The notes beneath the pieces were generated by a model. It had not been told where the DNA came from, ran no database searches, and saw only the letters and a program-made list of their open reading frames with translations. 54,530 nucleotides of DNA from Pseudomonadota bacterium (lineage in GTDB: Bacteria; Pseudomonadota; Alphaproteobacteria; Rhizobiales; Xanthobacteraceae). The stretch is from the NCBI GenBank assembly GCA_023386635.1, contig JAEWJH010000078.1, positions 1 through 54,530 on the forward strand, given 5' to 3'. Position numbers and translations under genes: made by a program. Of the stretch, positions 1 through 7,600 are shown piece by piece (within the stretch, counting starts at the first letter, position 1; the number at the start of each line of letters is the position of its first letter).

Positions 1-12
1 TTGCGGGGGCTA

Positions 13-28
13 ATTTCAAGCTTAAAAT
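13..28. promoter_or_regulatory. Candidate MarR-type operator
   Basis: The 16-mer ATTTCAAGCTTAAAAT is a palindrome in which only one base pair (C17/A24) breaks the symmetry. It is centred on AAGCTT and lies 48 bp before the first gene of an operon that encodes its own MarR regulator. AT-rich palindromes of this size are usual MarR dimer targets, so autoregulation released by an aryl-CoA ligand is the natural reading. The assignment rests on symmetry and position only. Confidence 0.5.
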
Positions 29-75
29 ATTTCAGGCAAGCCCACCGGGCGGCCACAGCGAGGGCGATTGAGACA

Positions 76-837
76 ATGACCCGGCTCGAGGGACGGCACG
101 CGCTGGTCACCGGCGGCAGCCGCGGCATTGGCCGGGCGATCGCCGCGGCGCTGACCCGCGCCGGCGCGACCGTTACCGTCACCGCGCGCCAGGCTGACGC
201 CCTGAAGGCCACCGTGGCGGCGGGCGACGCCGCGCACTGGTTCGCCGCCGACGCGACCGATCCGCAGGCCGTCGCCGACGGCGCGACCGCGGCCGCCAAG
301 CAGCACGGCCCGATCGACATTCTGGTGGCGAATGCCGGCGGCGCCGAGAGCGTGCCGTTCCGCAAGGCCGACGCCGCGCACTTCCGCCGCATGATCGACC
401 TCAACCTGATGAGCGTGGTGCACGCCATCCACGCGGTGATCGACGGCATGGCCGAGCGCAAGTCTGGCCGCATCGTCGCCGTCGCCTCGACCGCGGGGTT
501 GAAAGGCTATCCGGCGATCTCCGGCTACACGGCGGCCAAGCACGGCGTGATCGGCCTTGTGCGCTCGCTCGCTCTGGAGACGGCGCGGCACGGCATCACC
601 GTCAACGCCATCTGTCCCAGTTACACCGAAACCGAGATGATCCACGAGGACATCGCCCGCGCCGCCGAGAAATCCGGCAAGCCGGCGGACGACATTCTCA
701 AAGGCATGGTGCGCAGCATTCCGATCGGCCGGCTGATCAAGCCTGCCGAGGTTGCCGCCTCCGTGCTGTTCCTGTGTTCGGCGGACGCCGCCGCCATCAC
801 CGGCACCACGCTCGCGGTCGCCGGAGGAGAAGTGTGA
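76..837 (+). CDS. SDR family NAD(P)-dependent oxidoreductase (3-hydroxyacyl-CoA dehydrogenase type)
   Basis: A 253-residue short-chain dehydrogenase. The N-terminal TGGSRGIG dinucleotide-binding loop, the NAGG structural motif and the catalytic Ser with YTAAK (Tyr-x-x-x-Lys) are all visible. I start it at the ATG at 76 because MTRLEGRHALVTGG is the normal SDR N-terminus and GAGGG lies 11 bp upstream; the frame stays open to the window edge, but the extra residues look unlike protein. It overlaps the next gene by one base (TGATG), so the two are translationally coupled. In this context it probably oxidises a 3-hydroxyacyl-CoA formed after ring opening of an aromatic CoA thioester. The exact substrate cannot be read from sequence. 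Confidence 0.85.
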   Translation: MTRLEGRHALVTGGSRGIGRAIAAALTRAGATVTVTARQADALKATVAAGDAAHWFAADATDPQAVADGATAAAKQHGPIDILVANAGGAESVPFRKADAAHFRRMIDLNLMSVVHAIHAVIDGMAERKSGRIVAVASTAGLKGYPAISGYTAAKHGVIGLVRSLALETARHGITVNAICPSYTETEMIHEDIARAAEKSGKPADDILKGMVRSIPIGRLIKPAEVAASVLFLCSADAAAITGTTLAVAGGEV

Positions 838-1358
838 TGCCGGACCTCGCTGCCTCAGAACCGGCGATGCCGCTCGATGCGGAAACCAAAGTCGCGGAAC
901 GCCCCGCCGACCACGAGACCGAACTGCGGCTGTGGCTGCGGCTGCTGACCTGCACCACGCTGATCGAGGGCGAAATCCGCCGCCGGCTGCGCGAGAGCTT
1001 CGACGTGACCTTGCCGCGCTTCGATCTGATGGCGCAGCTCGACAAATCGCTGAACGGCATGACACTCGGCGAACTGTCGCAACGGATGATGGTGTCGAAC
1101 GGCAACGTCACCGGTCTGGTCGAGCGGCTGCAGGCGCAGGGGCTGGTCGAGCGCCGCCCGGCACCCAACGACCGCCGCGCGCAACTGGTCAATCTCACTG
1201 CCGAGGGACGCAAAACATTCCGCGCCATGGCGCGCACCCACGAAAACTGGATCGCCGATCTGTTCGCCGGCATGACGCCGGAGGAATCGGAAACGCTGAT
1301 GCAGATCCTCGGACGCACCAAGGCGTCCGTCCGCAAATCCATCGCCGGAGCGTCCTGA
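837..1358 (+). CDS. MarR family transcriptional regulator
   Basis: 173 residues with a winged-helix DNA-binding core: a helical stretch ending in MTLGELSQRMMVSNGNVTGL as recognition helix region, followed by the wing GLVERRPAPNDRRAQLVNLT, the diagnostic MarR DxRxxxxxLT pattern. It begins at the ATG overlapping the stop of the SDR gene and ends in a TGATG overlap with the enoyl-CoA hydratase gene, so it sits inside the catabolic operon it presumably controls. MarR proteins of aromatic acyl-CoA operons usually repress and are released by the CoA thioester intermediate. The near-perfect palindrome at 13-28 is its likely site. Ligand identity is inferred. Confidence 0.9.
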   Translation: MPDLAASEPAMPLDAETKVAERPADHETELRLWLRLLTCTTLIEGEIRRRLRESFDVTLPRFDLMAQLDKSLNGMTLGELSQRMMVSNGNVTGLVERLQAQGLVERRPAPNDRRAQLVNLTAEGRKTFRAMARTHENWIADLFAGMTPEESETLMQILGRTKASVRKSIAGAS

Positions 1359-2194
1359 TGCCTGTTGCCAATCCCGTCACCTTGCCGCTCGCCGACTACA
1401 AGGCGCAGCATGTCCGCTTCGAGGTTTCCGGCAAGGTGGCGACGCTGACGCTTAACCGGCCGGACCGCAAAAATCCGCTGACCTTCGAAAGCTACGCCGA
1501 GATCGCCGATATCTTCCGCGCGGCGAACCGCGACAAGCAAGTCAAGGTGTTCGTCATCACCGGCGCCGGCGGCAATTTCTGTTCGGGCGGCGACGTGTTC
1601 GAGATCATCAAGCCGCTGGTCGAGGACATGGACACCAGCGGGCTGCTCGACTTCACCCGCATGACCGGCGAGGCAGTGAAGGCGATGCGCGCCGCGCCGC
1701 AGCCGATTATCGCCGCCGTCGACGGCATCGCCGCCGGCGCCGGCGCGATCCTCGCGATGGCGTCCGACATCCGCATCGGCACGCCGGCCGCGAAAGTGTT
1801 CTTCCTGTTCAACCGCGTCGGGCTTGCCGGCTGCGACATGGGCGCCTGCGCGATCCTGCCGCGCATCATCGGCCAGGGCCGCGCCGCCGAACTGCTTTAC
1901 ACCGGCCGCGGGCTCGGCGCCGAGGAAGGCGAGCGCGTCGGCTTCTTCAATCGGCTGGTCGAGTCGGACAAGCTCGCGCAGGTCGCCGCCGACTTCGCCG
2001 CCGATCTCGCCAGCGGGCCCACGTTCGCCAATTCCATGACCAAGCGCATGCTGGAGATGGAATGGGCGATGTCGGTCGAGCAGTCGATCGAGGCGGAAGC
2101 GGTCGCGCAGGCGCTGTGCATGGAGACCGAAGACTTCGCCCGCGCCTATCGCGCCTTCGCGGCCAAGCAGAAGCCGGTGTTCGAGGGAAATTGA
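1358..2194 (+). CDS. Enoyl-CoA hydratase/isomerase (crotonase) family protein
   Basis: 278 residues of the crotonase fold. The region NRPDRKNPLTFESY and the oxyanion-hole segments GGNFCSGGDV and DGIAAGAGAILAMASDIRI are clear. Aligned by eye with classical crotonase, the second acid/base Glu is kept (AAELLYTG), but the first is replaced in the segment FLFNRVGLAGCDMG, so this is not an orthodox hydratase and may act on a ring-derived CoA ester. It starts at the ATG overlapping the marR stop and is followed three bases later by the acyl-CoA dehydrogenase gene. In the 2-aminobenzoyl-CoA pathway a crotonase acts after ring reduction. The family is certain, the step is inference. Confidence 0.88.
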   Translation: MPVANPVTLPLADYKAQHVRFEVSGKVATLTLNRPDRKNPLTFESYAEIADIFRAANRDKQVKVFVITGAGGNFCSGGDVFEIIKPLVEDMDTSGLLDFTRMTGEAVKAMRAAPQPIIAAVDGIAAGAGAILAMASDIRIGTPAAKVFFLFNRVGLAGCDMGACAILPRIIGQGRAAELLYTGRGLGAEEGERVGFFNRLVESDKLAQVAADFAADLASGPTFANSMTKRMLEMEWAMSVEQSIEAEAVAQALCMETEDFARAYRAFAAKQKPVFEGN

Positions 2195-2197
2195 CGG

Positions 2198-3382
2198 ATG
2201 AGCCTCCTTTCCGAAACGCTCACCTGGCCGTTCTTCACTGACGCGCATCGCGACTTCGCGGCGCGACTGTCGCGCTGGGCGGAAGCGACCCTGCCCGGCC
2301 TGCCGCATGACGACGTCGACGAAGCCTGCCGCGCGCGCGTCGCCGCGCTCGGCCGCGCCGGTTTCCTCGACGCGGTGGTGCCGAAAGCCTATGGCGGGCG
2401 CAGCGAGACGCTCGACGTGCGCACGCTGTGCCTCGCCCGCGAGATCCTCGGCTTTCATGACGGGCTCGCCGATTTTGCCTTCGCCATGCAGGGCCTCGGC
2501 ACCGGATCGATCACCGTGTTCGGCTCCGACGAGATGAAGCAGCGCTATCTCCCCGCCGTGCGCGAGGGCAGGAAGATCGCCGCCTTCGCACTGTCCGAGC
2601 CGGAAGCCGGCTCCGACGTCGCGGCGATGGCGACCACTGCGACGCCGGACGGCAACGCGCATGTACGCATCAACGGCCGCAAGACCTGGATCTCCAATGG
2701 CGGCATCGCCGATTTCTATGTGCTGTTCGCGCGCTCGGGCGAGGCCCCGGGCGCCAAGGGTCTCTCCGCCTATGTGGTCGATGCCGACACGCCCGGTCTG
2801 ACGATCGCCGAACGCATCGACGTGATCGCGCCGCATCCGCTGGCGACGCTCGACTTCGACAATGTGCGCATCCCGGCCGCCAACCGTCTCGGCAAGGGCG
2901 GCGAAGGCTTCAAGGTCGCGATGGCCACCCTCGACATCTTCCGCTCGACCGTCGGCGCCGCTGCGCTCGGCTTCGCGCGCCGCGCGCTCACCGACATGCT
3001 CACGCGCGCCAACAACCGCAAACTGTTCGGCGCGCCGCTCGGCGACCTGCAGATGACCCAAGCCGCGATCGCCGACAGCGAGACCGAGGTCGATGCCTCC
3101 GCGCTGCTGGTTTATCGCGCCGCCTGGACGAAAGATAACGGCGCGCCGCGCGTCACCCGCGAGGCGGCCATCGCCAAGATGTTCGCGACCGAAGCAGCGC
3201 AGCGCGTGATCGACCGCGCCGTGCAGCTTTACGGTGGCCTCGGCGTCACCAAGGGCGTCAAGGTCGAAGAGCTTTATCGCGAGATCCGCGCGCTGCGTAT
3301 CTACGAGGGCGCGACCGAGGTGCAAAAGATCGTCATCGGGCGCGAGGCCCTCAAACGCCAGCCGGCGTCCACGGCGCGGTAA
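2198..3382 (+). CDS. Acyl-CoA dehydrogenase
   Basis: 394 residues with the full acyl-CoA dehydrogenase layout: helical N-terminus, flavin-binding FALSEPEAGSD and WISNGG segments in the middle domain, and a C-terminal helical domain ending in LYGGLGVTKGVKVEELYR and IYEGATEVQ, where the Glu of YEGA is the usual catalytic base. It uses FAD and passes electrons to electron-transferring flavoprotein. The gene follows the crotonase gene by three bases and precedes the ligase by 23 bp. With these neighbours it probably desaturates an alicyclic or ring-opened CoA intermediate of 2-aminobenzoate degradation rather than a fatty acyl-CoA. The substrate is inferred from context. Confidence 0.9.
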   Translation: MSLLSETLTWPFFTDAHRDFAARLSRWAEATLPGLPHDDVDEACRARVAALGRAGFLDAVVPKAYGGRSETLDVRTLCLAREILGFHDGLADFAFAMQGLGTGSITVFGSDEMKQRYLPAVREGRKIAAFALSEPEAGSDVAAMATTATPDGNAHVRINGRKTWISNGGIADFYVLFARSGEAPGAKGLSAYVVDADTPGLTIAERIDVIAPHPLATLDFDNVRIPAANRLGKGGEGFKVAMATLDIFRSTVGAAALGFARRALTDMLTRANNRKLFGAPLGDLQMTQAAIADSETEVDASALLVYRAAWTKDNGAPRVTREAAIAKMFATEAAQRVIDRAVQLYGGLGVTKGVKVEELYREIRALRIYEGATEVQKIVIGREALKRQPASTAR

Positions 3383-3405
3383 CCAGCAGCAAGGGGGATG
3401 CGGTC

Positions 3406-5040
3406 ATGATTCCATCGGCTCATCAGGACACCTTCACGCGGGACAATCTGCCGCCGCCGTCACAGTGGCCCCAATTCCTGTTCGACCTGCCGGAACTGCA
3501 TTACCCCGACCGGATGAACTGCGTCACCGAACTGCTCGACCGCTGGATCGCCAACGGCCGCGGCAACCACGCCTGCGTGATCTCGCCGACCGAATCGCTC
3601 TCCTACGCGCAATTCGCCGAGCGCGTGAACCGCATCGCCAATGTGCTGACCCGCGACCTCGGCCTCGTGCCAGGCAACCGCGTCATGCTGCGCGCGCCGA
3701 ACAACCCGATGATGGCGGCCTGCTATCTCGCGGTGATGAAGGCCGGCGGCGTCGTGATCGGCACCATGCCGCTGTTGCGCGCCAAGGAGTTATCCTACGT
3801 CGTCACCAAGGCCAGGGTCACGATCGCGCTGTGCGACCACAAGCTCGCCGACGAGATGGAGAAGACCCGCGCCGTCACCACCGATCTCAGGCATGTGGTC
3901 TACTGGGGCGGCGCCGGCGCCGACGCGCTCGAAAAGCTGATGGCGAAGCCTGGCTATGAACAATTCACGGCCTGCGACACCGCCAACGACGACGTCTGCC
4001 TGATCGGCTTCACCTCCGGCACCACCGGCGAGCCGAAGGGCACGATGCATTTCCACCGCGACATCGTCGCCACCTGCGACAGCTACGGCCGCCATGTGCT
4101 GCGCGCGCAGGACACAGACCGCTTCATCGGCTCGCCGCCGCTCGCCTTCACCTTCGGTCTTGGCGGGCTCGTGCTGTTTCCGCTGCGCGCCGGCGCGGCG
4201 ACGATCCTGGTCGAGCGTGCCTCGCCCGACGATCTGCTCAAGGCGATCAGCGAGCACAAGGCCACCGTCTGCTTCACCGCGCCGACCGCCTATCGCGCCA
4301 TGCTCGGCAAGCTCGCCGACTACGACATCTCCTCGCTGCGCAAATGCGTGTCGGCCGGCGAGACGCTGCCGCGCGCGACATTCGATGCCTGGCTCGAGGC
4401 CACCGGCATCAAGATCATGGACGGCATCGGCGCCACGGAGATGCTGCACATCTTCATCGGCTCGCCGGAAGACGAAATCCGTCCCGGCGCCACCGGCCGC
4501 GCCGTCCCCGGCTACGAGGCCATGGTAATCGACGATGCCGGCAAGGAAATGCCGGCCGGCATTCCCGGCCGTCTCGCCGTGCGCGGCCCGACCGGCTGCC
4601 GCTATCTCGCCGACGCGCGCCAGACCGTCTACGTGCAGAGCGGCTGGAACGTCACCGGCGACACTTACGTGATGGATAAGGACCGCTACTTCTTCTATCA
4701 GGCGCGGTCCGACGACATGATCATCTCCGCCGGATACAACATCGCCGGGCCGGAAGTGGAATCGGCGCTGATGACGCATCCGGCCGTCGCCGAATGCGGT
4801 GTGGTCGGCCAGCCCTGCCCGGAGCGCGGCCAGATCGTCAAAGCCTATATCGTGCTGCGGCCCGGCCACACGCCGGACGCCGACACCGCCCGCCTGCTGC
4901 AGGATCACGTCAAGGCGACCGTCGCGCCGTACAAATATCCGCGCGCCATCGAATTCGTCACCGAACTGCCGAAGACCCAGACCGGCAAGCTGCAGCGGTT
5001 CGAGCTGCGCAAGCGCGCCGCGACCGAAGTAGCGCATTGA
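3406..5040 (+). CDS. AMP-dependent aryl-CoA ligase, probably 2-aminobenzoate-CoA ligase
   Basis: 544 residues of the ANL adenylating superfamily. The phosphate-binding loop is GFTSGTTGEPKGTMHFHRD, the adenine region is DGIGATEMLHIF, the hinge is the DR...F segment near YFFYQARSDDMI, and the C-terminal catalytic lysine lies in LPKTQTGKLQR. It starts at the ATG at 3406 with AAGGGGG eight bases upstream. Length and the FYQARSDDMIISAGYNIAGPEVE segment match benzoate/2-aminobenzoate-CoA ligases rather than fatty-acid ligases. It would activate the aromatic acid to its CoA ester in the cytoplasm, the entry step of the operon. The choice of 2-aminobenzoate over salicylate or benzoate rests on the neighbours, especially RidA. 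Confidence 0.82.
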   Translation: MIPSAHQDTFTRDNLPPPSQWPQFLFDLPELHYPDRMNCVTELLDRWIANGRGNHACVISPTESLSYAQFAERVNRIANVLTRDLGLVPGNRVMLRAPNNPMMAACYLAVMKAGGVVIGTMPLLRAKELSYVVTKARVTIALCDHKLADEMEKTRAVTTDLRHVVYWGGAGADALEKLMAKPGYEQFTACDTANDDVCLIGFTSGTTGEPKGTMHFHRDIVATCDSYGRHVLRAQDTDRFIGSPPLAFTFGLGGLVLFPLRAGAATILVERASPDDLLKAISEHKATVCFTAPTAYRAMLGKLADYDISSLRKCVSAGETLPRATFDAWLEATGIKIMDGIGATEMLHIFIGSPEDEIRPGATGRAVPGYEAMVIDDAGKEMPAGIPGRLAVRGPTGCRYLADARQTVYVQSGWNVTGDTYVMDKDRYFFYQARSDDMIISAGYNIAGPEVESALMTHPAVAECGVVGQPCPERGQIVKAYIVLRPGHTPDADTARLLQDHVKATVAPYKYPRAIEFVTELPKTQTGKLQRFELRKRAATEVAH

Positions 5041-5070
5041 TCATGATGCGGATTGAACGACGCTCTCTCC

Positions 5071-5105
5071 TCCGTTCATTCCCGCGAAAGCGGGGACGAA
5101 TGGGG
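5071..5105. repeat. Short palindromic repeat, CATTCCCGCGAAAGCGGG type
   Basis: A small hairpin (CCCGC-GAAA-GCGGG) in the 123-bp gap between the ligase and RidA genes. It resembles the CATTCC family seen downstream at 11549, 44333 and 49961 but is reduced to one arm pair. It probably does not end transcription, since the next gene in the same direction follows closely with its own ribosome binding site. Confidence 0.5.
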
Positions 5106-5163
5106 CTAGATGCCGGTTCGATCTCAGAAATCCCGCTTTTGATCTGACACCAGGAGACGTTTC

Positions 5164-5571
5164 GTGGCCGAGAAAAAAACCGTGCATGACGTGTTGAACC
5201 CGGCCGGCTGGCCGAAGCCGAAAGGCTACGCCAACGGCATGCGCGCGCGCGGCACCTTTGTGTTCACCGGCGGCATCGTCGGCTGGGACGCCAACGAGAA
5301 ATTCCCCAAGGGTTTCGTCGCGCAGACGAAGCAGGCACTGGAGAACATCGTCGCGGTGCTCAAGGAAGGTGGCGCCGGTCCCGAGCATCTGGTGCGCATG
5401 ACCTGGTATGTCTGCGACATCAACGAATATCTCGACGCGCGCAAGGAGCTTGGCCCGGTCTATCTCGCCACGCTCGGCTACAGCTTCCCCACCATGGCGC
5501 TGGTCGCGGTGACGCGGCTGGTCGAGCCCGACGCGCGGCTGGAGATCGAAGCCACGGCCGTTGTGCCGTAG
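5164..5571 (+). CDS. RidA family protein (enamine/imine deaminase family)
   Basis: 135 residues. It starts at GTG with AGGAGA seven bases upstream. The C-terminal DARLEIEATAVV contains the Arg-x-x-Ile-Glu core that in RidA enzymes holds the carboxylate of the enamine substrate, and the body FVFTGGIVGWD...TKQALENIVAVL is typical of the YjgF/RidA fold. RidA proteins hydrolyse reactive enamine or imine intermediates. That activity fits an operon degrading an amino-substituted aromatic CoA ester, where loss of the amino group would go through an enamine, and it is the main reason for preferring 2-aminobenzoate as substrate. It is the last gene of the forward operon. Confidence 0.85.
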   Translation: MAEKKTVHDVLNPAGWPKPKGYANGMRARGTFVFTGGIVGWDANEKFPKGFVAQTKQALENIVAVLKEGGAGPEHLVRMTWYVCDINEYLDARKELGPVYLATLGYSFPTMALVAVTRLVEPDARLEIEATAVVP

Positions 5572-5590
5572 GAAGCTCTACTCTCTCCGT

Positions 5591-5678
5591 CGTCATGCCC
5601 GCGCTTGTCGCGGGCATCCCGATAACAGAAGTACTATGCCAGCCTAAGCGGGATGCCCGGACCAAGCCCGGCATGACG
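5591..5678. repeat. Palindromic intergenic repeat, CGTCATGCCCG family
   Basis: Two inverted arms beginning CGTCATGCCCGCGCTTGTCG and ending CAAGCCCGGCATGACG enclose about 29 bp. It lies between convergent genes (ridA and dctM-like), where it could serve as a two-way transcription barrier. The same family recurs at 33396-33485 and 35904-35993. Confidence 0.75.
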
Positions 5679-5697
5679 GGTGAAATAGCGCGCCTTG

Positions 5698-7011
5698 CTA
5701 ACCCAACACGTGCGGCAGCCACGTGGCGACGGCCGGCACGCCGAGGATCAGCCCGAGCAGCAGAACGCTCATGATGATGTAAGGCACGACGCCCATGAAG
5801 ATGTGCGCCCACGTCACCTGCGGCGGGGCGACGCCCTTCATGGTCATCAGCAAAAGGCCGTGCGGCGGCAGCAGCAGGCCGAGCTGCATGCAGATGAGAT
5901 AGAGAACGCCGAACCAGATTAGATCGATCTGCAGCCGGTCGACGATCGGCATGAACACCGGCAGCGTGATCAGCATCATCGACACCTGATCGACGAACAC
6001 GCCGAGGAAGATCAGGATCAGCAGCATACCGAGCAGGATCTGGAACGGCGTGAGGCCCTGGCTGAAGATCGCCGAGACGATGCCGCTGGTGGCGCCGGAG
6101 AAACTGAGGATCTGCGAGAACGTTGTCGCGCCGAGGATGATGAACAGGATCATCGCCGAGATCACCACCGTGCCGCGCAGCGACTTCATCAGCGCGCCCC
6201 AGGTGAGCGCGCGATAGGCGATCGCCAGCGCCATGGTGGCGATGGCGCCGAGCGCCGCCGATTCGGTCGGCGTGGCCAGGCCGCCCGACATGGCGCCGAC
6301 CACGACGACGAAGATCGAGACGAGCGGCAGCACGTATTTGAACAGCAGTTCGTATTTCTTCCAGCCGTGCTCTTCCTCGATCGGCGTCGGCGGCGCCAGC
6401 GCCGGATTAAGCTTGGCGCGCAGCACGATGTAACCGACGAAGGCGACGCTGAGGATCAGGCCCGGCACGACGCCGCCGATCAGCAGCTTGGAGATCGAGA
6501 TGCCGGACAGGCTGCCCAGCAGCACGGTGAGCGCCGACGGCGGGATCAGCATATCGACCGCGCCGATCGCCATGATCGGTCCGACCGCCATTTTCGGATT
6601 GTAGCCGCGCGACAGCATCACCGGCAGCATCAACGAGCCGAGCATCGCCGTGGTCGCGATGGTCGATCCGGAGATCGCCGAGAACACCGTGCCGGCGACC
6701 ACGGCCACCACCGCGAGCCGGCCCGGCACCTGCCGCACCAGCCGCTCGATGCCGTCGATCACCTTGATGGCGAGACCTGTGTGGAACAGCACCTCGCCCA
6801 TCAGCACGAACAGTGGGATCGGCGTCAGCGAGAAGTTGAGCACCGAAGCGGCGCTGTTGCGCACCATCTGGTTGAGGCCGGCATCGCCGCCGAGAAACAC
6901 GATGGCGCCGACGATGTTGATGGCGACGAACGAGAACGCCACAGGCAGGCCGATGAACAGCAGCACGGTGGAGCCGCCGAGCAGCAGCATCGATGCCATT
7001 TGCCACGACAT
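5698..7011 (-). CDS. TRAP transporter large permease (DctM family)
   Basis: 437 residues, almost entirely hydrophobic, with about 12 membrane segments and the conserved N-terminal segment LLGGSTVLLFIGLPVAFSF typical of DctM. Gly/Pro-rich motifs such as GPIMAIGAVDMLIPPSALTVLLG are the usual loops between the symmetrical halves. It is the inner-membrane channel that imports an organic acid with sodium. It follows the small permease by 13 bp and ends facing the RidA gene. Opposite strand but adjacent to the aromatic CoA operon, it may import that pathway's acid. Confidence 0.92.
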   Translation of the reverse strand: MSWQMASMLLLGGSTVLLFIGLPVAFSFVAINIVGAIVFLGGDAGLNQMVRNSAASVLNFSLTPIPLFVLMGEVLFHTGLAIKVIDGIERLVRQVPGRLAVVAVVAGTVFSAISGSTIATTAMLGSLMLPVMLSRGYNPKMAVGPIMAIGAVDMLIPPSALTVLLGSLSGISISKLLIGGVVPGLILSVAFVGYIVLRAKLNPALAPPTPIEEEHGWKKYELLFKYVLPLVSIFVVVVGAMSGGLATPTESAALGAIATMALAIAYRALTWGALMKSLRGTVVISAMILFIILGATTFSQILSFSGATSGIVSAIFSQGLTPFQILLGMLLILIFLGVFVDQVSMMLITLPVFMPIVDRLQIDLIWFGVLYLICMQLGLLLPPHGLLLMTMKGVAPPQVTWAHIFMGVVPYIIMSVLLLGLILGVPAVATWLPHVLG

Positions 7012-7024
7012 GCGCGCCGCTCCC

Positions 7025-7540
7025 CTAAGAGGCCGAAACCGCTTCGTCGCGGACCTTGCGCCCGGAATGCGCGAGCCGGTGCATGCGGAACAGGAATTCG
7101 ATCGACAGCAGCAAGAACACCACCGGCATCGGCAGCAGGATCCACCATTCCGGCATGACCAGCGTCTTGATCGACAGCGCGCCGCTGGAGAAACTTCCGG
7201 CCACCACGCGGGTGCCGTACCAGACGAAATACAGGCAGCAGACGAAGCCGATCAGGTCGGCGACCCATTCCAGCGCCCAGCCGAGCTTTTCCGGCAGCAC
7301 CCGCAGGATGATGTCGACGCGGATATGCTGGCCGTGGCGCAGCAAGGCGGGCGCAGCCAGCAGCGTCACCAGATAGAGCAGGTCCTCGGAGAGTTCGTTG
7401 CTCGGCGGGATGCCGCCGGCGCCGATATTACGCAAAAGAACATCGCCGCCTATCAAGAGCGTCATCGCCAGCAGAAGCAGGCAGGCGATGTACAGCATCG
7501 CCTCCAGCAGCCGGCCGTACCACAGCGACAGGGTCGTCAT
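7025..7540 (-). CDS. TRAP transporter small permease (DctQ family)
   Basis: 171 residues with four predicted membrane helices (starting LLEAMLYIACLLLLAMTLLIGG) and the family motif NELSEDLLYLVTLLAAPALL followed by GQHIRVDII. DctQ pairs with the large permease and helps dock the binding protein. The gene lies between the binding-protein gene (60 bp gap) and the large-permease gene (13 bp gap), which is the usual TRAP operon order. Confidence 0.92.
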   Translation of the reverse strand: MTTLSLWYGRLLEAMLYIACLLLLAMTLLIGGDVLLRNIGAGGIPPSNELSEDLLYLVTLLAAPALLRHGQHIRVDIILRVLPEKLGWALEWVADLIGFVCCLYFVWYGTRVVAGSFSSGALSIKTLVMPEWWILLPMPVVFLLLSIEFLFRMHRLAHSGRKVRDEAVSAS

Positions 7541-7600
7541 GACGAACGCCTCACGACCCTGACGCGGTGATGGAGATCACGTGGTTATCTGGCGGATGGT

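Noticed and set aside
1..75. N-terminal extension of the SDR gene to the window edge
   Set aside because: The extra residues do not resemble SDR proteins and the segment contains the operator-like palindrome; the ATG at 76 fits the family N-terminus.
797..3325. Long minus-strand open frame opposite the crotonase and acyl-CoA dehydrogenase genes
   Set aside because: Arg/Ala/Gly-rich translation with no domain pattern; it is a high-GC antisense shadow of well-recognised plus-strand genes.
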